From assembly GCA_963556195.1 (NCBI GenBank), contig OY744525.1, forward strand, positions 22,385,218-22,449,217: DNA of 64,000 nt, in the 5' to 3' direction. This stretch comes from Sepiola atlantica. Lineage: Eukaryota > Mollusca > Cephalopoda > Sepiida > Sepiolidae. Each line of letters starts with the position of its first letter. Position 1 is the first letter of the stretch. Of this stretch, positions 11,266-22,914 are shown piece by piece. Both the position numbers and the translations under genes were made by a program. Below the pieces are notes generated by a model, which made no database searches, had not been told where the DNA came from, and worked only from the letters and a program-made list of their open reading frames with translations.

Positions 11266-11585
11266 CTTGTATAATAAAAAGCCGAAAAAAAGTTTTTGTC
11301 TTGGAGAGGTAAATAAGGGGCAGGTAACTCTTCACAACAGCTCTAGCTTTCGAACAATATTTTTCTAACCCTAACCCTAAACCCTAACCCTTTTATGTCT
11401 AATCAACGTTCTACTTGCACAGTAGCCACATGTGCAACGCCAATTAAAGCCATCAGTTTTGATTACTGGAAAATCTTGCTTAAAATTCGTGGTAAGAGTT
11501 ACATGCCCCTTATTTACCTCTCCGACACTAAAAGACAAAACAAAATTTTTTTCGGCTTTTTATTATACAAGCACCAAAATAGCAT
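11257..11585. repeat. Foldback with telomere-like loop
   Basis: The arms at about 11257-11330 and 11498-11585 are reverse complements with short gaps: GTGCTTGTATAATAAAAAGC and GCTTTTTATTATACAAGCAC, GAGAGGTAAATAAGGGGCA and its partner. The loop holds CTAACCCTAACCCTAAACCC, starting at 11365. This is the same architecture as the unrelated foldback at 2774-3494. Confidence 0.85.
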
Positions 11586-11635
11586 ATTTAGATGCAATAA
11601 TGAATCGTTAAAAGAGGCTTCGTTGTCTTTTCATG

Positions 11636-12215
11636 GTAAACTTTGAAACAGCATTTTCATCACTAAACGCACAGATTAAATGGACGCATCTTAAATGGAT
11701 CCGTTTTTGCTCAAAGAATTACTTGCTTTTTAAGAGTTTACCCGTTATACTTTCTTCGTTCTTTTTGGTTGAATTTAATTTTTGTTTGGTTAGAATTTTT
11801 AATTTACAATTTTATTATCACAAAATCTTGTAACATTTTCATTTTATTTTCTATTCGGCAGTAATGGATACCATTGCAGACTATGAGATCACCTATACCA
11901 CGATAAAATCCTATCGTATCTTGTGTTCAGCTAAGCAAAAATACGGTTGTGAAATATATGACCACTCCAAAATGTCACCACGGCTTTTAATTCAGCAGCA
12001 ACTTTTATTCTATAAATCGTCTACAAATTAATATAATACAATAGAGGTTATGTTTCAGCAAATAAACTGCAGATAAAATATTTTGGGGTTATTTAAAATC
12101 AACACAATTAATTGAATACAATTAATTGGACAAAAGTTGCTTTTTACCCATAGCTGGAAAGAAATTGTTGGTCGATACTTTTCTTCAATAGTAGGTGCAT
12201 AAACAACTATGCAGA
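11636..12215 (+). repeat. Tandem duplication, copy 1
   Basis: Aligns with 12240-13055: GGCAGTAATGGATACCATTG, GACTATGAGATCA, GCAAAAATACGGTTG, CAGCAACTTTTATT, TAATTGGACAAAAGTTGCT and GGTCGATAC occur in the same order. Both copies are preceded by diverged 37-bp satellite units, so satellite plus about 600 bases was probably the duplicated unit. Confidence 0.8.
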
Positions 12216-13055
12216 AGTTCAAAACAGCATTTTCGTCAGTTTGTCAAATTTTAGTTTACAATTGATTTTTCGTTGGTCCGTCACGCTTAAGGTTAAAATA
12301 GGATTTTCATTGTTAACCTTCACAAATTGGATGAATGATGCAGAATATTCGTTTTTTTCTTGAAAGAATTTCTTACTTTTTGAGAATCGGTTATAGTTTT
12401 TTTGTTATTTTAGGTTGCGTTTAAATTGGGAGGGGGAATTTGATATTTTATTATAACAAAATCTCAAAATAGTTTCCTTTTTTTTCTGTTGGGCAGTAAT
12501 GGATACCATTGAAGACTATGAGATCAGTAATACCATCCATATATCTTGTATCTATTGTGTTGAGTTAGGCAAAAATACAGTTGGGAAAAGTGAAACCACA
12601 ATTAAACACCAACTGGGAAGTGACGGTGGCTAAGTGGTTAACGACCCGGATTAACAACCTGGGTGTGCCAAGTTCGAATCCAGTTCGTTCCACAGAAACA
12701 ATTTCACTTAGGATGTTGGCAACCTTCAAGTGGTCCCTCTCGTAAGTACCCAGTGTTTTTCTAGAAATAATTCTAGCTAGAAAGATATCGGGGGACATCA
12801 ATGCCAACAACAGAATTATCTGATTCATACGAAATGAATGAACAGCAACTTTTATTTAATGAATCGTCTACACAGGAGATTATGTTTCAACATTAAAGTT
12901 TTGATATGCAGTATATAAAATATTTTGAAGTTATTTAATGTCAACACGCCATTGAATACGATTAATTGGACACAAGCTGCTGTTTTACAAAAAGCTGGAA
13001 GGAAATTGTGGGTCGATACCTTCTCACTGGTATAAGTACATAAATAACTAACAAG
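12216..13055 (+). repeat. Tandem duplication, copy 2 with SINE inside
   Basis: The second copy of the segment at 11636-12215. It is longer because a tRNA-derived SINE (about 12605-12838) sits between the GTTGGGAAAAGTGAAA and CAGCAACTTTTATTT blocks, a place where copy 1 has only about 40 bases of unique sequence. The insertion therefore follows the duplication. Confidence 0.8.
12605..12838 (+). mobile_element. tRNA-derived SINE (GTGACGGTGG family)
   Basis: The head GTGACGGTGGCTAAGTGG gives a Pol III A box and GCCAAGTTCGAATCCAGTT a B box. The body holds TTAGGATGTTGGCAACCTTC, GTGGTCCCTCTCGTAAGTAC and ATGCCAACAACAGAATTATC. The tail is CATACGAAATGAATGAA. Copies lie at 39745-39880 (minus), 41320-41525 and 49316-49545, so the subfamily ends are well defined. 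Confidence 0.85.
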
Positions 13056-13139
13056 ATACCTTTTCACAGGGTTTTTGTTGTTGGGTTTTGTGGTATGTCA
13101 ATCATCGTTGGGTTATTTTATGCTGAAATTGTACATGTT

Positions 13140-13530
13140 TGTGCGTATGATTGATGTACTGTCACATCAACACAGTGTTGCATACCTGTGCTTGTTTTGC
13201 AAGTACTTCCACAGAATGTGCTCCAATGAACTTACCCTCAATTTGAATACCCAACTAGAAGCAAAATTGCACCCATCTTACTGTACAGATCCCGAGATGT
13301 CAGATTTACTATTCTGATAGTTTCTTACCTTGGACCGCTTGTCTTTGGAATTCTCTCCCTGCTCCCCGACCGTACCAACATGCAGAAATTTAAATGTAAT
13401 TTGAACAAAGATCTTGCTACCCAAATCCCCATCCAGGTTTCCCCCTTATAAATCTGGCCTGTCTTCTATCACATCAGCCCTTACACATCAGTGGTAATAT
13501 GCTTTGTTTGAGGCGAACAAAAGTAAAAAA
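13140..13530 (+). pseudogene. LINE ORF2 C-terminal relic
   Basis: The open stretch ends at a double stop near 13318 and reads SVAYLCLFCKYFHRMCSNEL, then CTDPEMSDLLF. It continues in another frame as DRLSLEFSPCSPTVPTCRNL. This is the conserved end of CR1/L2-like LINE proteins (RR-VASLCLFYKYFHG-CS-EL, then FFPR-WNSLP-FK). The 3' end has TGCTTTGTTTGAGGCGAAC and an A-rich tail. Related tails lie at 22915-23145 and 26540-26835, all on the same strand. A GGTATGTCAATC repeat relic precedes it at 13075-13135. Confidence 0.65.
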
Positions 13531-13562
13531 GAAAAATTTAAAAAAAGAAAAAGGCTTGTAAC

Positions 13563-13680
13563 ATACAGCACCTCGTCTTACCAAATGGTCACCCATTTAG
13601 TAGCAGCCAGGCTTAACGTCGCTTAACTTCAGTAATCTTCTGGTAACCGGTGCGGTGTGTCAACATGATTATTACGTTAT
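13563..13680 (-). mobile_element. 5S rRNA-derived SINE head
   Basis: The minus strand reads GTTGACACACCG, CACCGGTTACCAGAAGATTA, CTGAAGTTAAGCGACGTTAA, GCCTGGCTGCTACTAAATGG and GTGACCATTTGG, ending GAGGTGCTGTATGT. It follows 5S rRNA from the middle to the 3' end and is much diverged. Confidence 0.75.
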
Positions 13681-13689
13681 TAGAGTCTA

Positions 13690-15240
13690 ATTAAACACAA
13701 TAGATATGATAGGATAGGTTTCTCAGTAATAAATAACCCTAAAGAGGTTGATAAGCCGTTAAATATGAAAACCAAATTTATTTTCTCTTTTTTAATTCTT
13801 TGCAAGCTCGTTTTCTTTGGCTTCGATTGTTTTTTTATCCATTCTTTTTTCCTTCTCTTTTTCTATCCATCTTTCTTTTCTTTTTCATCTTTCATTTTTA
13901 TCTTTCATTTTTTTACATGATCCCTACAACCCATACAGAAATAAAATTCTGATTTTACCATTTTACAATAAATTGTTCCCAAATCAGATTATGCCGTCCC
14001 ATCGACTAAAATAGTACAATCTATATAATAAAGTAAAGTCGATTTTCCCCTCTACATTTCAGACATAATAGCTTAATAACCCAAACCTTCATATGCTAAT
14101 CTGTTCTGCGATCCAATTAGCCTAACCCCTCATGCATGTTTTCAGAAATTATGCTTTTATTTCGTCATCTTTAAAAAATTCTTACATTTCATCCGGCTTA
14201 CCTGAATTCTCCCAAATGAGACTTCTAAAGAGAAGGTGGCTTGCTTTTTTATTCACATCTTATCTACTGCTCCCGTTCCCAGAAACACCGAACTTTAATT
14301 GTTCATGGGATAGCAATGACATGAACACCGTTTGTGTTCCACTTTCCATCATACTGTTTCCCACCATAGATTTTCGATCGAAATAATGACTGCTCCAGTT
14401 TTAGTCATTCTTTTGGCCATTCGGACTATCTATTTCATATACTTTTTTCACATATTCAAGAATAGTGTATAAACTTAACGAACATCTAAATGGCCAGGAA
14501 GTGGGTGCTCATTTTATGTTAAATTTATATTGGAAAATGATCCCCACTCTAAAATCTAAATTATTTTTTTAATTCCTTTACTGCAGCTGTTTTTTCAGGC
14601 TATTTACATGTAATCGCCTGAAAAATAAAGGTTTGATAGTAAAAAAAATTCTGTTACTTTTTCTTTCTATGGTTGATTTAATTTGCAGTCTTTTATTTTT
14701 GAATAAATAAATCAATTAATTTCACTCATCCACACCACAGGGTGTTTACTGATCAAACCTGTACTACAAATCTAATAAATAAAAGTTAATTTTCTCCTGT
14801 TTCAGTTACCACCATAGATCAGTTACCACCATAGATCAGTACACGAAAGTGTCATGTGCAAATCTGTTTCAGCATTTCACTAACACAACAGAAAAGAAAC
14901 TACGAAACGATTATTCAGGGAAGAATAGCTTTTTTATTCGTACATATATAGGAATCGTACCTTTTCATTTATTTATTATTCTCTCCTTTTATAATACCCC
15001 TCTTACCATTTTCACCGGTAGCATTTCTTCAGACTGGTACATATTTACTGCTTCACCGCTTACAATCTTCTTCTACCTACCACTACACAACCACCAGAAA
15101 ACACATTCTCCCTTTACACAACAAAATAACACTTGGGTTTTTTTTCTCATCGGAGAAAATAATCCAAATAATGACACAAGTTCATTAGTTTTGTACATAG
15201 TAATCTTACCTTTGCATTTTATTTAATTTTCAGGCTCTCA
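13690..15240. other. No gene supported; pyrimidine-rich stretch
   Basis: Positions 13790-13915 are (T/C)-rich. A 125-codon open frame (14849-15226) has no recognisable domain and a composition like its surroundings. A 22-base direct duplication (TTACCACCATAGATCAG) sits at about 14806-14840. Confidence 0.35.
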
Positions 15241-15246
15241 TTTTTA

Positions 15247-15534
15247 TCTTTTCGAGGATTTCATATTCGAACTAACAAAACAAGGTGGAAAATCTCTTCG
15301 TCCGATTTTTTTTTCCAAGAAGAAAAAACGTGAAACATGCCTCCGAAACAGAATTAGAGCAGTTATCTCTCGAAAGAGAAATCGACAAACAAAAAGTAAT
15401 GAGCAGTCTCAAGAAGAGCGTTTGGCTACCGGCGTCAACGAAACTGAAAGTCGAGCTTTGGAATTACATGCACAAGATAGGTATCTACAGGGACAATGGT
15501 CTCAGCTGCTTAACAACCATGAAAATACTAATAG
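15247..15534 (+). CDS. Unassigned open stretch, charged C-terminus
   Basis: This frame is open to a TAA at about 15534 and reads FEDFIFELTKQGGKSLRP, then RNRIRAVISRKRNRQTK, then QSQEERLATGVNETESRALE and QDRYLQGQWSQLLNN. The Arg/Glu-rich, heptad-poor pattern is vaguely like the N-terminal part of Helitron-type proteins, but I cannot assign it. A possible splice acceptor (TTTAATTTTCAG) lies just upstream. A second frame (15285-15629) overlaps and is open by chance or vice versa. Could be non-coding. Confidence 0.2.
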
Positions 15535-15767
15535 GTAACAGCGACTCAAAATGTACAGAAAATTCTGGAGATTTGCTTTCAACATTGTGGGGTCTGTGTT
15601 CGTGCCGGATAATCATAAGCAGAAAATAATTCGATAATTCAAGGTTGGGCATGCAATTTTTTGAGTTAATCTACTTTCCCGGACAACACCTCACTTCACC
15701 TCCCCCACGGCAACAGATTCAGACTTTCGAGTTTACTGCTAATCTCATACGCAAACCAAGCTACTGC

Positions 15768-16098
15768 CTAGTGCCATCGAGCTGCTTCTGATACCAAGTC
15801 GCTATTATTATTTTCAGCGTTTGCACGAGGTCCTGACTTACTCATTACTTTCCAGTGGCTGTATATTTGGTCATTATTTAAAATTCGTTGTCTGTCATCG
15901 ACTTCATCATTCTTCTGATAATTGTTTTTTTTCACTCTACAATAAATTATGTTAAATATTTCATCCAATATTTCCAAAAAATAACTTAATTTTATATTTT
16001 TATCATTATTTATGAATCTATCCAATCCTAAACAAGATTTTAGCTGTTCTTTATCAAAATCTTTGTGTCTTTTTTTATATGAATCCTCGATTGTTTTT
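15768..16098 (-). CDS. Unassigned candidate exon
   Basis: The minus-strand frame is open for about 110 codons and reads EDSYKKRHKDFDKEQLKSC, GLDRFINNDKNIKLSYFLEI, LDEIFNIIYCRVKKNNYQ, NDEVDDRQRILNNDQIY and SHWKVMSKS to a stop. It has a balanced amphipathic composition, unlike the low-complexity ORFs around it. The first ATG gives 85 residues. A donor-like AAAGTAATGAG follows SHWK near 15849. No domain recognised. AT-rich chance reading remains the main alternative. Confidence 0.25.
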
Positions 16099-16479
16099 GT
16101 ATTTTAAAAGATTTTCTTTATAAATATCTTACCTGACTAGACAGTCGAGATCTGTCTGTCTCTCCTGAGACAATACCTCTTTCACTCTACCGAGCAGTTA
16201 TTTAACATTAGTACGACGTCCAAACAAGCTAAGCTGTTCTCAAACCTCAGTATGACGTCCACTCTTCAACCATCAACATTAGAGAAGCGACTAGACAAGG
16301 CACTCAATGTAAATGTTACCGTGATGGCGACAACCGAACCAAAGTATTTCGAATCTGTACCTTCTAGTTAAATAAAACCGGTCTTTTTTTCTATCCAACT
16401 TTAATTCTTGTGTTGTCTTCTTTCTTTACCCATTGCCATGCCTCTCTGACATTCTTCATTACCATTCCACATTTTCATT

Positions 16480-17165
16480 CTTCCTTTCATATTTTTATTT
16501 ATTTCATATTTCCATTCTACATTTCATATTTCCATTCTACATTTCATTCATCATTTCATATTTCCATTCTACATTTCATATTTTTATTCATTTCATATTT
16601 CCATTCTACATTTCATATTTTTATTCATTTCATATTTCCATTCTACATTTCATTCATCATTTCAAATTTCCATTCTACATTTCATTCATCATTTCATATT
16701 TCCATTCTACATTTCATTCATCATTTCATATTTCCATTCTACATTTCATATTTTTATTCATTTCATATTTTCATTCTACATTTCATTCATCATTTCTAGT
16801 TTTATTCATTTCATATTTCCATTCTACATTTCATTCATCATTTCTAATTTTATTCATTTCATATTTCCATTCTACATTTCATATTTTTATTCATTTCATA
16901 TTTTCATTCTACATTTCATTCATCATTTCTAGTTTTATTCATTTCATATTTTCATTCTACATTTCATTCATCATTTCTAATTTTATTCATTTCATATTTT
17001 CATTCTACATTTCATTCATCATTTCTAGTTTTATTCATTTCATATTTCCATTCTACATTTCATTCACCATTTCATAGTTTTATTCATTTCATATTTCCAT
17101 TCTACATTTCATTCATCATTTCATAGTTTTATTCATTTCATATTTCCATTCTACATTTCATTCAA
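16480..17165. repeat. TTTCATTC-type minisatellite
   Basis: Units of 32 bases (TCCATTCTACATTTCATTCA plus TCATTTCATATT) alternate with longer variants containing AGTTTTATTCATTTCATATT. The open frames of 129 and 214 codons across it consist of Phe, His, Ile and Ser repeats and are spurious. Confidence 0.9.
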
Positions 17166-17440
17166 TTCTTCATTTCTTTCCATATTCTCTTCCATTCTTC
17201 ATTCCATACTCTTTAAACTATGTTTCTTTCATTTCATTTCTTTAAATTCTGTTCTGCATTTTTCTTACCGCCATTTTTTTGTTTCTCAATCTATCCTTTT
17301 TTTTTCTTGTCATCTACTCTCTTGTTTAATTTTAAACTTTGCCCTTTTCTTACTTTTTCTCTTTTTAAAATTTTATTTCTTTTCACTTTCTATATTTCTC
17401 TTCTGCTGAATTTCAATTGTTTCCTCTCTTAATTTATTTC
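17166..17440. repeat. Pyrimidine-rich low-complexity DNA
   Basis: Degenerate TTTCTTTC-like sequence continuing from the minisatellite. No gene seen. Confidence 0.6.
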
Positions 17441-17689
17441 CTCGCTAATCTAAATTCACATACTTTAACATTTATGTTGTGTCATTTGCATTTTACACAG
17501 AATGAAACAATTACATTTATATTTAGAGTGTTCGGAATAAATGCTAAGCGACCCCCCCTCGTTTCTTCCTCTAAATCAAATTTAAGAATAGTTTCAATTC
17601 CTTTTTCCCCAGCGAAACCAAATATGCAAATGAATAAAAACACAAGAATGCCTCATCTAAAGCTGCATGCATTCAAGTTATGTACTTAG

Positions 17690-18475
17690 CGATGACTGAA
17701 AATGCTATTTCAAAATCAAGTGTGACAGACCGACTGATAGGTAAAGCATCTTAGATGTATACGAAAGATGCAGCCATGCCAATCCGCACATTCAGCAACG
17801 AAACTTCTATTTCAAAATTAAGCGCGACCGATCAACGAAACGTCTATTTCAAAATTAAGCACGACCGATCAACGAAACGTCTATTTCAAAATTAAGCGCG
17901 ACCGATCAACGAAACGTCTATTTCAAAATTAAGCGCGACCGATCAACGAAACTTCTATTTCAAAATTAAGCGCGACCGATCAACGAAACTTCTATTTCAA
18001 AATTAAGCGCGACCGATCAACGAAACTTCTATTTCAAAATTAAGTGTGACCGATCAACGAAACTTCTATTTCAAAATTTAGCGTGACCGATCAACGAAAC
18101 TTCTATTTCAAAATTAAGCGTGACCGATCAACGAAACTTCTATTTCAAAATTAAGTGTTACAGACCAAAAAAATATAGCATTTTAAGTGTGACCGACTAA
18201 CAAAAACGCTTTCAAAATTAAGTGTGACCAACAAACGAAAATGTTTCTAAAATAAAGTGAGACCGACCAACGAAAATACTCTTTCAAAATGAAGTGTGAC
18301 TGACGAACAAAATTAAGTGTGACAGACCAACGAAGATGCTATTTGAAACTTAAACATGACAAACCGACAAATCGACACAGCTTATAAAGATCATCGGACT
18401 AATCCAAAATAGGATGCACCATGTCACTCTGCAAAAGGCTATTTCAAACTTAAGCGTGACAGACCAACAAATGGA
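17690..18475 (-). repeat. 37-bp satellite, array B (inverted)
   Basis: The tandem core at about 17798-18160 has ten near-identical units (TATTTCAAAATTAAGCGCGA plus CCGATCAACGAAACTTC). Degenerate units extend on both sides. On the minus strand it reads CGTTGATCGGTCGCGCTTAA, clearly the same family as array A. The far flank (TGTCCATTTGTTGGTCTGTC on the minus strand) matches the near flank of array A, so the arrays share a common parental element. Confidence 0.9.
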
Positions 18476-18479
18476 CAAA

Positions 18480-18955
18480 TTATCTTAAAGATGTGAAGAC
18501 GCATAAACAAAACGATATTAAATTTAAAAAAGAATTTTAAATAAATAAATTTAAAATCAAACAAGGAAGGGACTTTTTTAATTTGACACATGGCCAACAA
18601 TAAATCAGCAATCATCGTCATTTCTGCCATGAATAAAATTTAAAAAAAAAACTGCCTTTTAACCTTCAAATGTGATGACCTTGGAAAATTCTCAATTAAA
18701 AATGTTTATTTCTAGCTATTATGACATCAAAAGCCAACTCATTCTTGCTTGAAATTTATATAGAGAGTTTTGCCATTTTGTAATTTTAAAATACAAAATT
18801 AAACAAAAACAGAGGGAACGTTTACTTCATTGAAACAATATCAATCTCTCATTTTACAAAAATACTAACATTAGAAAATAATTTTATTTATCAACTTTAT
18901 TGGCTCTCTTGTGAATTATGGACGTTGAAATATTCATTACAAACTAGAGAAAGTA
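18480..18955. other. No gene seen
   Basis: AT-rich unique-looking DNA between two satellite arrays. Confidence 0.4.
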
Positions 18956-18959
18956 ATCA

Positions 18960-21760
18960 TATAAAACACTATATGAATAAATCTCAAACACTATATATGA
19001 ATACAAATGAATCTCAAACACTATATATAAATACAAACGAATCTCAAACACTATATATAAATACAAACAAATCTCAAACACTATATATAAATACAAACAA
19101 ATCTCAAACACTATATATAAATACAAACGAATCTCAAACACTATATATAAATACAAACAAATCTCAAACACTATATATAAATACAAACAAATCTCAAACA
19201 CTATATATAAATACAAACAAATCTCAAACACTATATATAAATACAAACAAATCTCAAACACTATATATAAATACAAACGAATCTCAAAAACTATATATAA
19301 ATACAAATAAATCTCAAACACTATATATAAATACAAACAAATCTCAAACACTATATATAAATACAAATGAATCTCAAACACTATATATAAATACAAATGA
19401 ATCTCAAACACTATATATAAATACAAATAAATCTCAAACACTATATATAAATACAAATAAATCTCAAACACTATATATAAATACAAATAAATCTCAAACA
19501 CTATATATAAATACAAACGAATCTCAAACACTATATATATAAATACAAATAAATCTCAAACACTATATATAAATACAAACGAACTTCAAACACTATATAT
19601 ATAAATACAAATGAATCTCAAACACTATATATAAATACAAATGAATCTCAAACACTATATATAAATACAAATGAATCTCAAACACTATATATAAATACAA
19701 ACAAATCTCAAACACTATATATAAATACAAATGAATCTCAAACACTATATATAAATACAAATAAATCTCAAACACTATATATAAATACAAATGAATCTCA
19801 AACACTATATATAAATACAAATGAATCTCAAACACTATATATAAATACAAATGAATCTCAAACACTATATATAAATACAAATGAATCTCAAACACTATAT
19901 ATAAATACAAATGAATCTCAAACACTATATATAAATACAAACAAATCTCAAACACTATATATAAATACAAATGAATCTCAAACACTATATAAATACAAAT
20001 GAATCTCAAACACTATATATAAATACAAATAAATCTCAAACACTATATATAAATACAAATGAATCTCAAACACTATATATAAATACAAATGAATCTCAAA
20101 CACTATATATAAATACAAATAAATCTCAAACACTATATATAAATACAAATAAATCTCAAACACTATATATAAATACAAATAAATCTCAAACACTATATAT
20201 AAATACAAATGAATCTCAAACACTATATATAAATACAAATGAATCTCAAACACTATATATAAATACAAATAAATCTCAAACACTATATATAAATACAAAT
20301 AAATCTCAAACACTATATATAAATACAAACAAATCTCAAACACTATATATAAATACAAATAAATCTCAAACACTATATATAAATACAAATGAATCTCAAA
20401 CACTATATATAAATACAAATGAATCTCAACACTATATATAAATACAAACAAATCTCAAACACTATATATAAATACAAATGAATCTCAAACACTATATATA
20501 AATACAAATGAATCTCAAACACTATATATAAATACAAACAAACCTCAAACACTATATATAAATACAAATGAATCTCAAACACTATATATATATACAAATG
20601 AATCTCAAACACTATATATAAATACAAACAAATCTCAAACACTATATATAAATACAAATGAATCTCAAACACTATATATAAATACAAATAAATCTCAAAC
20701 ACTATATATAAATACAAATGAATCTCAAACACTATATATAAATACAAATGAATCTCAAACACTATATATAAATACAAACAAATCTCAAACACTATATATA
20801 AATACAAACAAATCTCAAACACTATATATAAATACAAATGAATCTCAAACACTATATATAAATACAAATAAATCTCAAACACTATATATAAATACAAATG
20901 AATCTCAAACACTATATATAAATACAAATAAATCTCAAACACTATATATAAATACAAACAAATCTCAAACACTATATATAAATACAAACAAATCTCAAAC
21001 ACTATATATAAATACAAGCAAATCTCAAACACTATATATATAAATACAAACGAATCTCAAACACTATATATATAAATACAAACGAATCTCAAACACTATA
21101 TATAAATACAAATAAATCTCAAACACTATATATAAATACAAACAAATCTCAAACACTATATATAAATACAAATGAATCTCAAACACTATATATAAATACA
21201 AACAAATCTCAAACACTATATATAAATACAAACAAATCTCAAACACTATATATAAATACAAACGAACTTCAAACACTATATATAAATACAAATAAATCTC
21301 AAACACTATATATAAATACAAACAAATCTCAAACACTATATATATAAATACAAACGAATCTCAAACACTATATATATAAATACAAACGAATCTCAAACAC
21401 TATATATAAATACAAATAAATCTCAAACACTATATATAAATACAAACAAATCTCAAACACTATATATAAATACAAATGAATCTCAAACACTATATATAAA
21501 TACAAACAAATCTCAAACACTATATATAAATACAAACAAATCTCAAACACTATATATAAATACAAACGAACTTCAAACACTATATATAAATACAAATAAA
21601 TCTCAAACACTATATATAAATACAAACAAATCTCAAACACTATATATAAATACAAATGAATCTCAAACACTATATATAAATACAAACAAATCTCAAACAC
21701 TATATATAAATACAAACGAATCTCAAACACTAAATATAAATACAAACGAATCTAAAATAA
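18960..21760. repeat. 30-bp satellite array, about 92 copies
   Basis: The consensus is AATCTCAAACACTATATATA plus AATACAAAC(A/G), with variable positions 29-30 (CA, CG, TG, TA). Because 30 is a multiple of three, one frame on each strand stays open, giving false ORFs of 90-209 codons (repeating SQTLYINTNK or FEIYLYLYIV). Units with an extra TA shift the frame near 19535, 19595, 21035, 21065, 21340 and 21370. A higher-order repeat of 304 bp is visible at the distal end. Confidence 0.97.
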
Positions 21761-22026
21761 GACACTATACTGGATGGATTGAAAATGACGAATTTAATGA
21801 ACAAAATTTAATTTTTATAAGGACCGTTTATAGCAAGTATTTCTTGACATTGTATTTGAAGACTACGATGTTGTAGTATGCAGAAAAGCAGTTCCGTGGT
21901 AGTGAGTTCCACAGATTCTTGTAAACAAACTGTCAATGGAGATTTTGAAGAAAAAAAACAAAGAAAATTCTTTGCAATTATGATAGAAGAGAAGTTCATG
22001 TTGAGAAAGTTTTTACATAAGACAAA

Positions 22027-22471
22027 CTGGTTCCCATATGATGACCAAAGTTAATCAACGTTTAGCCTGGCTAGTACTAAATGAGTATTGATTTACTCCT
22101 CTCCAGGAGTTAGGCACAAGGCCAGTTTTTATCTTACTCCTACAAGTAAGATGTGACCCACGGTCGGGTCGGGAAAGTGGGGTTTAAAAATTGCCTGGGT
22201 AGCCCCGTCGGTATTCCCCGGTAGGGGCGCCTCAGGCAGTAAGCAATAAACTTACTCCTCCCCAAAGAGGGAAGGCAAAGCCTGGGAGGGTGGACCTCCT
22301 AGAACTGCACAGGACAGACCCATAGACAGACGTAAATCAAACCCCGAAGGGCAAGACAATACCAGTCTATGGGGTGCAGTATCCATCGGAACAGATACTA
22401 CACTTTGATCTTAGCCAAAAGACCAAGTACTAAATGCGTAGCCATTTGGGAAGACTAGGTACTGTATGTAA
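22027..22471 (+). mobile_element. 5S-derived SINE interrupted by another SINE
   Basis: The left part (CTGGTTCCCATATGATGACC, AAAGTTAATCAACG, GCCTGGCTAGTACTAAATG) and the right part (CGTAGCCATTTGGGAAGACT, GGTACTGTATGTA) together form one 5S rRNA-like head. They are separated by a U2-headed SINE at 22084-22425. AGTACTAAATG occurs on both sides of the insert. Confidence 0.85.
22084..22425 (-). mobile_element. U2 snRNA-derived SINE, full length
   Basis: On the minus strand the 5' end reads CTTTTGGCTAAGATCAAAG then TGTAGTATCTGTTC. This matches the 5' end of U2 snRNA, including the GTAGTA branch-site recognition sequence, with one inserted A. After about 45 bases it departs from U2 into a SINE body (CCTTCGGGGTTTG, CAGTTCTAGGAGG, AAACCCCACTTTCCC) and ends in a hairpin-like CTCCTGGAGAGGAGTAA. 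It is flanked by an 11-bp target duplication AGTACTAAATG (22073-22083 and 22426-22436). SINEs with snRNA heads are known; it is not a functional U2 gene. Confidence 0.85.
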
Positions 22472-22526
22472 GAAAAATCTTTTCAAAATTCAATTTAATC
22501 TATGAATTAATCGTATATGTAGAATC

Positions 22527-22860
22527 AAATTGAAATTGATATTTATTGGCATAAGGGCTCCAACTGCTGTCTTGTTGACAGGAAGAGTCTTGCTTGAATG
22601 AAGCAATATTTATGTAGTAGTGTATTCACTCATGGACTAGCAACTAATCAGAATTCAGAGAATGGACTAGCCTATCTAAGCATAATGGAGCATCCCAGCC
22701 TGCTTATATACAAACTCCCAAGGTTTCTGATCTCAGTTTATACAGTTCTAGCTCAACTGGTCAGACAGCTTAACACTGACTACTTAATTCAATATCATAG
22801 AAATAACGATAGAGTAGAGAAAGACTAGTAAGGTCTCTTCTCTTTGGAATAATAACCATG
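22527..22860 (+). mobile_element. LTR-like repeat, copy 1
   Basis: Shares blocks with 30170-30480, 42225-42500 and 47754-48060: GGCATAAGGGCTCCAA, TCATGGACTAGCA, CATAATGGAGCATCCCAGCC, TGCTTATATACAAACTC and CAACTGGTCAGACAG. In the other copies the blocks include CCAATCAGAA (CCAAT box) and TTATAAACCGGC (TATA box), the layout of an LTR promoter. No internal retroelement coding follows, so it would be a solo LTR. Confidence 0.55.
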
Positions 22861-22914
22861 ATTTTTGTCTAAATATTTTATATGTTTGGAGGGGGTTTTT
22901 TTTCAAATCTCAAA

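Noticed and set aside
11365..11391. Chromosome end (telomere)
   Set aside because: Only four diverged repeat units in the loop of a foldback, with unique DNA on both sides.
15285..15629. 114-codon ORF starting MENLFVRFF
   Set aside because: Overlaps a frame with an equally protein-like reading; neither has a recognised domain, so I kept only one low-confidence entry.
16410..17077. ORFs of 129 and 214 codons rich in Phe, His, Ile, Ser
   Set aside because: Minisatellite of TTTCATTC-like units, open in two overlapping frames.
18925..21745. Long ORFs on both strands (up to 209 codons)
   Set aside because: 30-bp satellite, a multiple of three without stops; no start context, domain or codon bias.
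18960..21760. CRISPR-like array
   Set aside because: No variable spacers; units are contiguous satellite monomers in a eukaryotic genome.
22380..22425. U2 snRNA gene
   Set aside because: Only the first about 45 bases match U2; Sm site and 3' stem-loops are absent and the body is a SINE.
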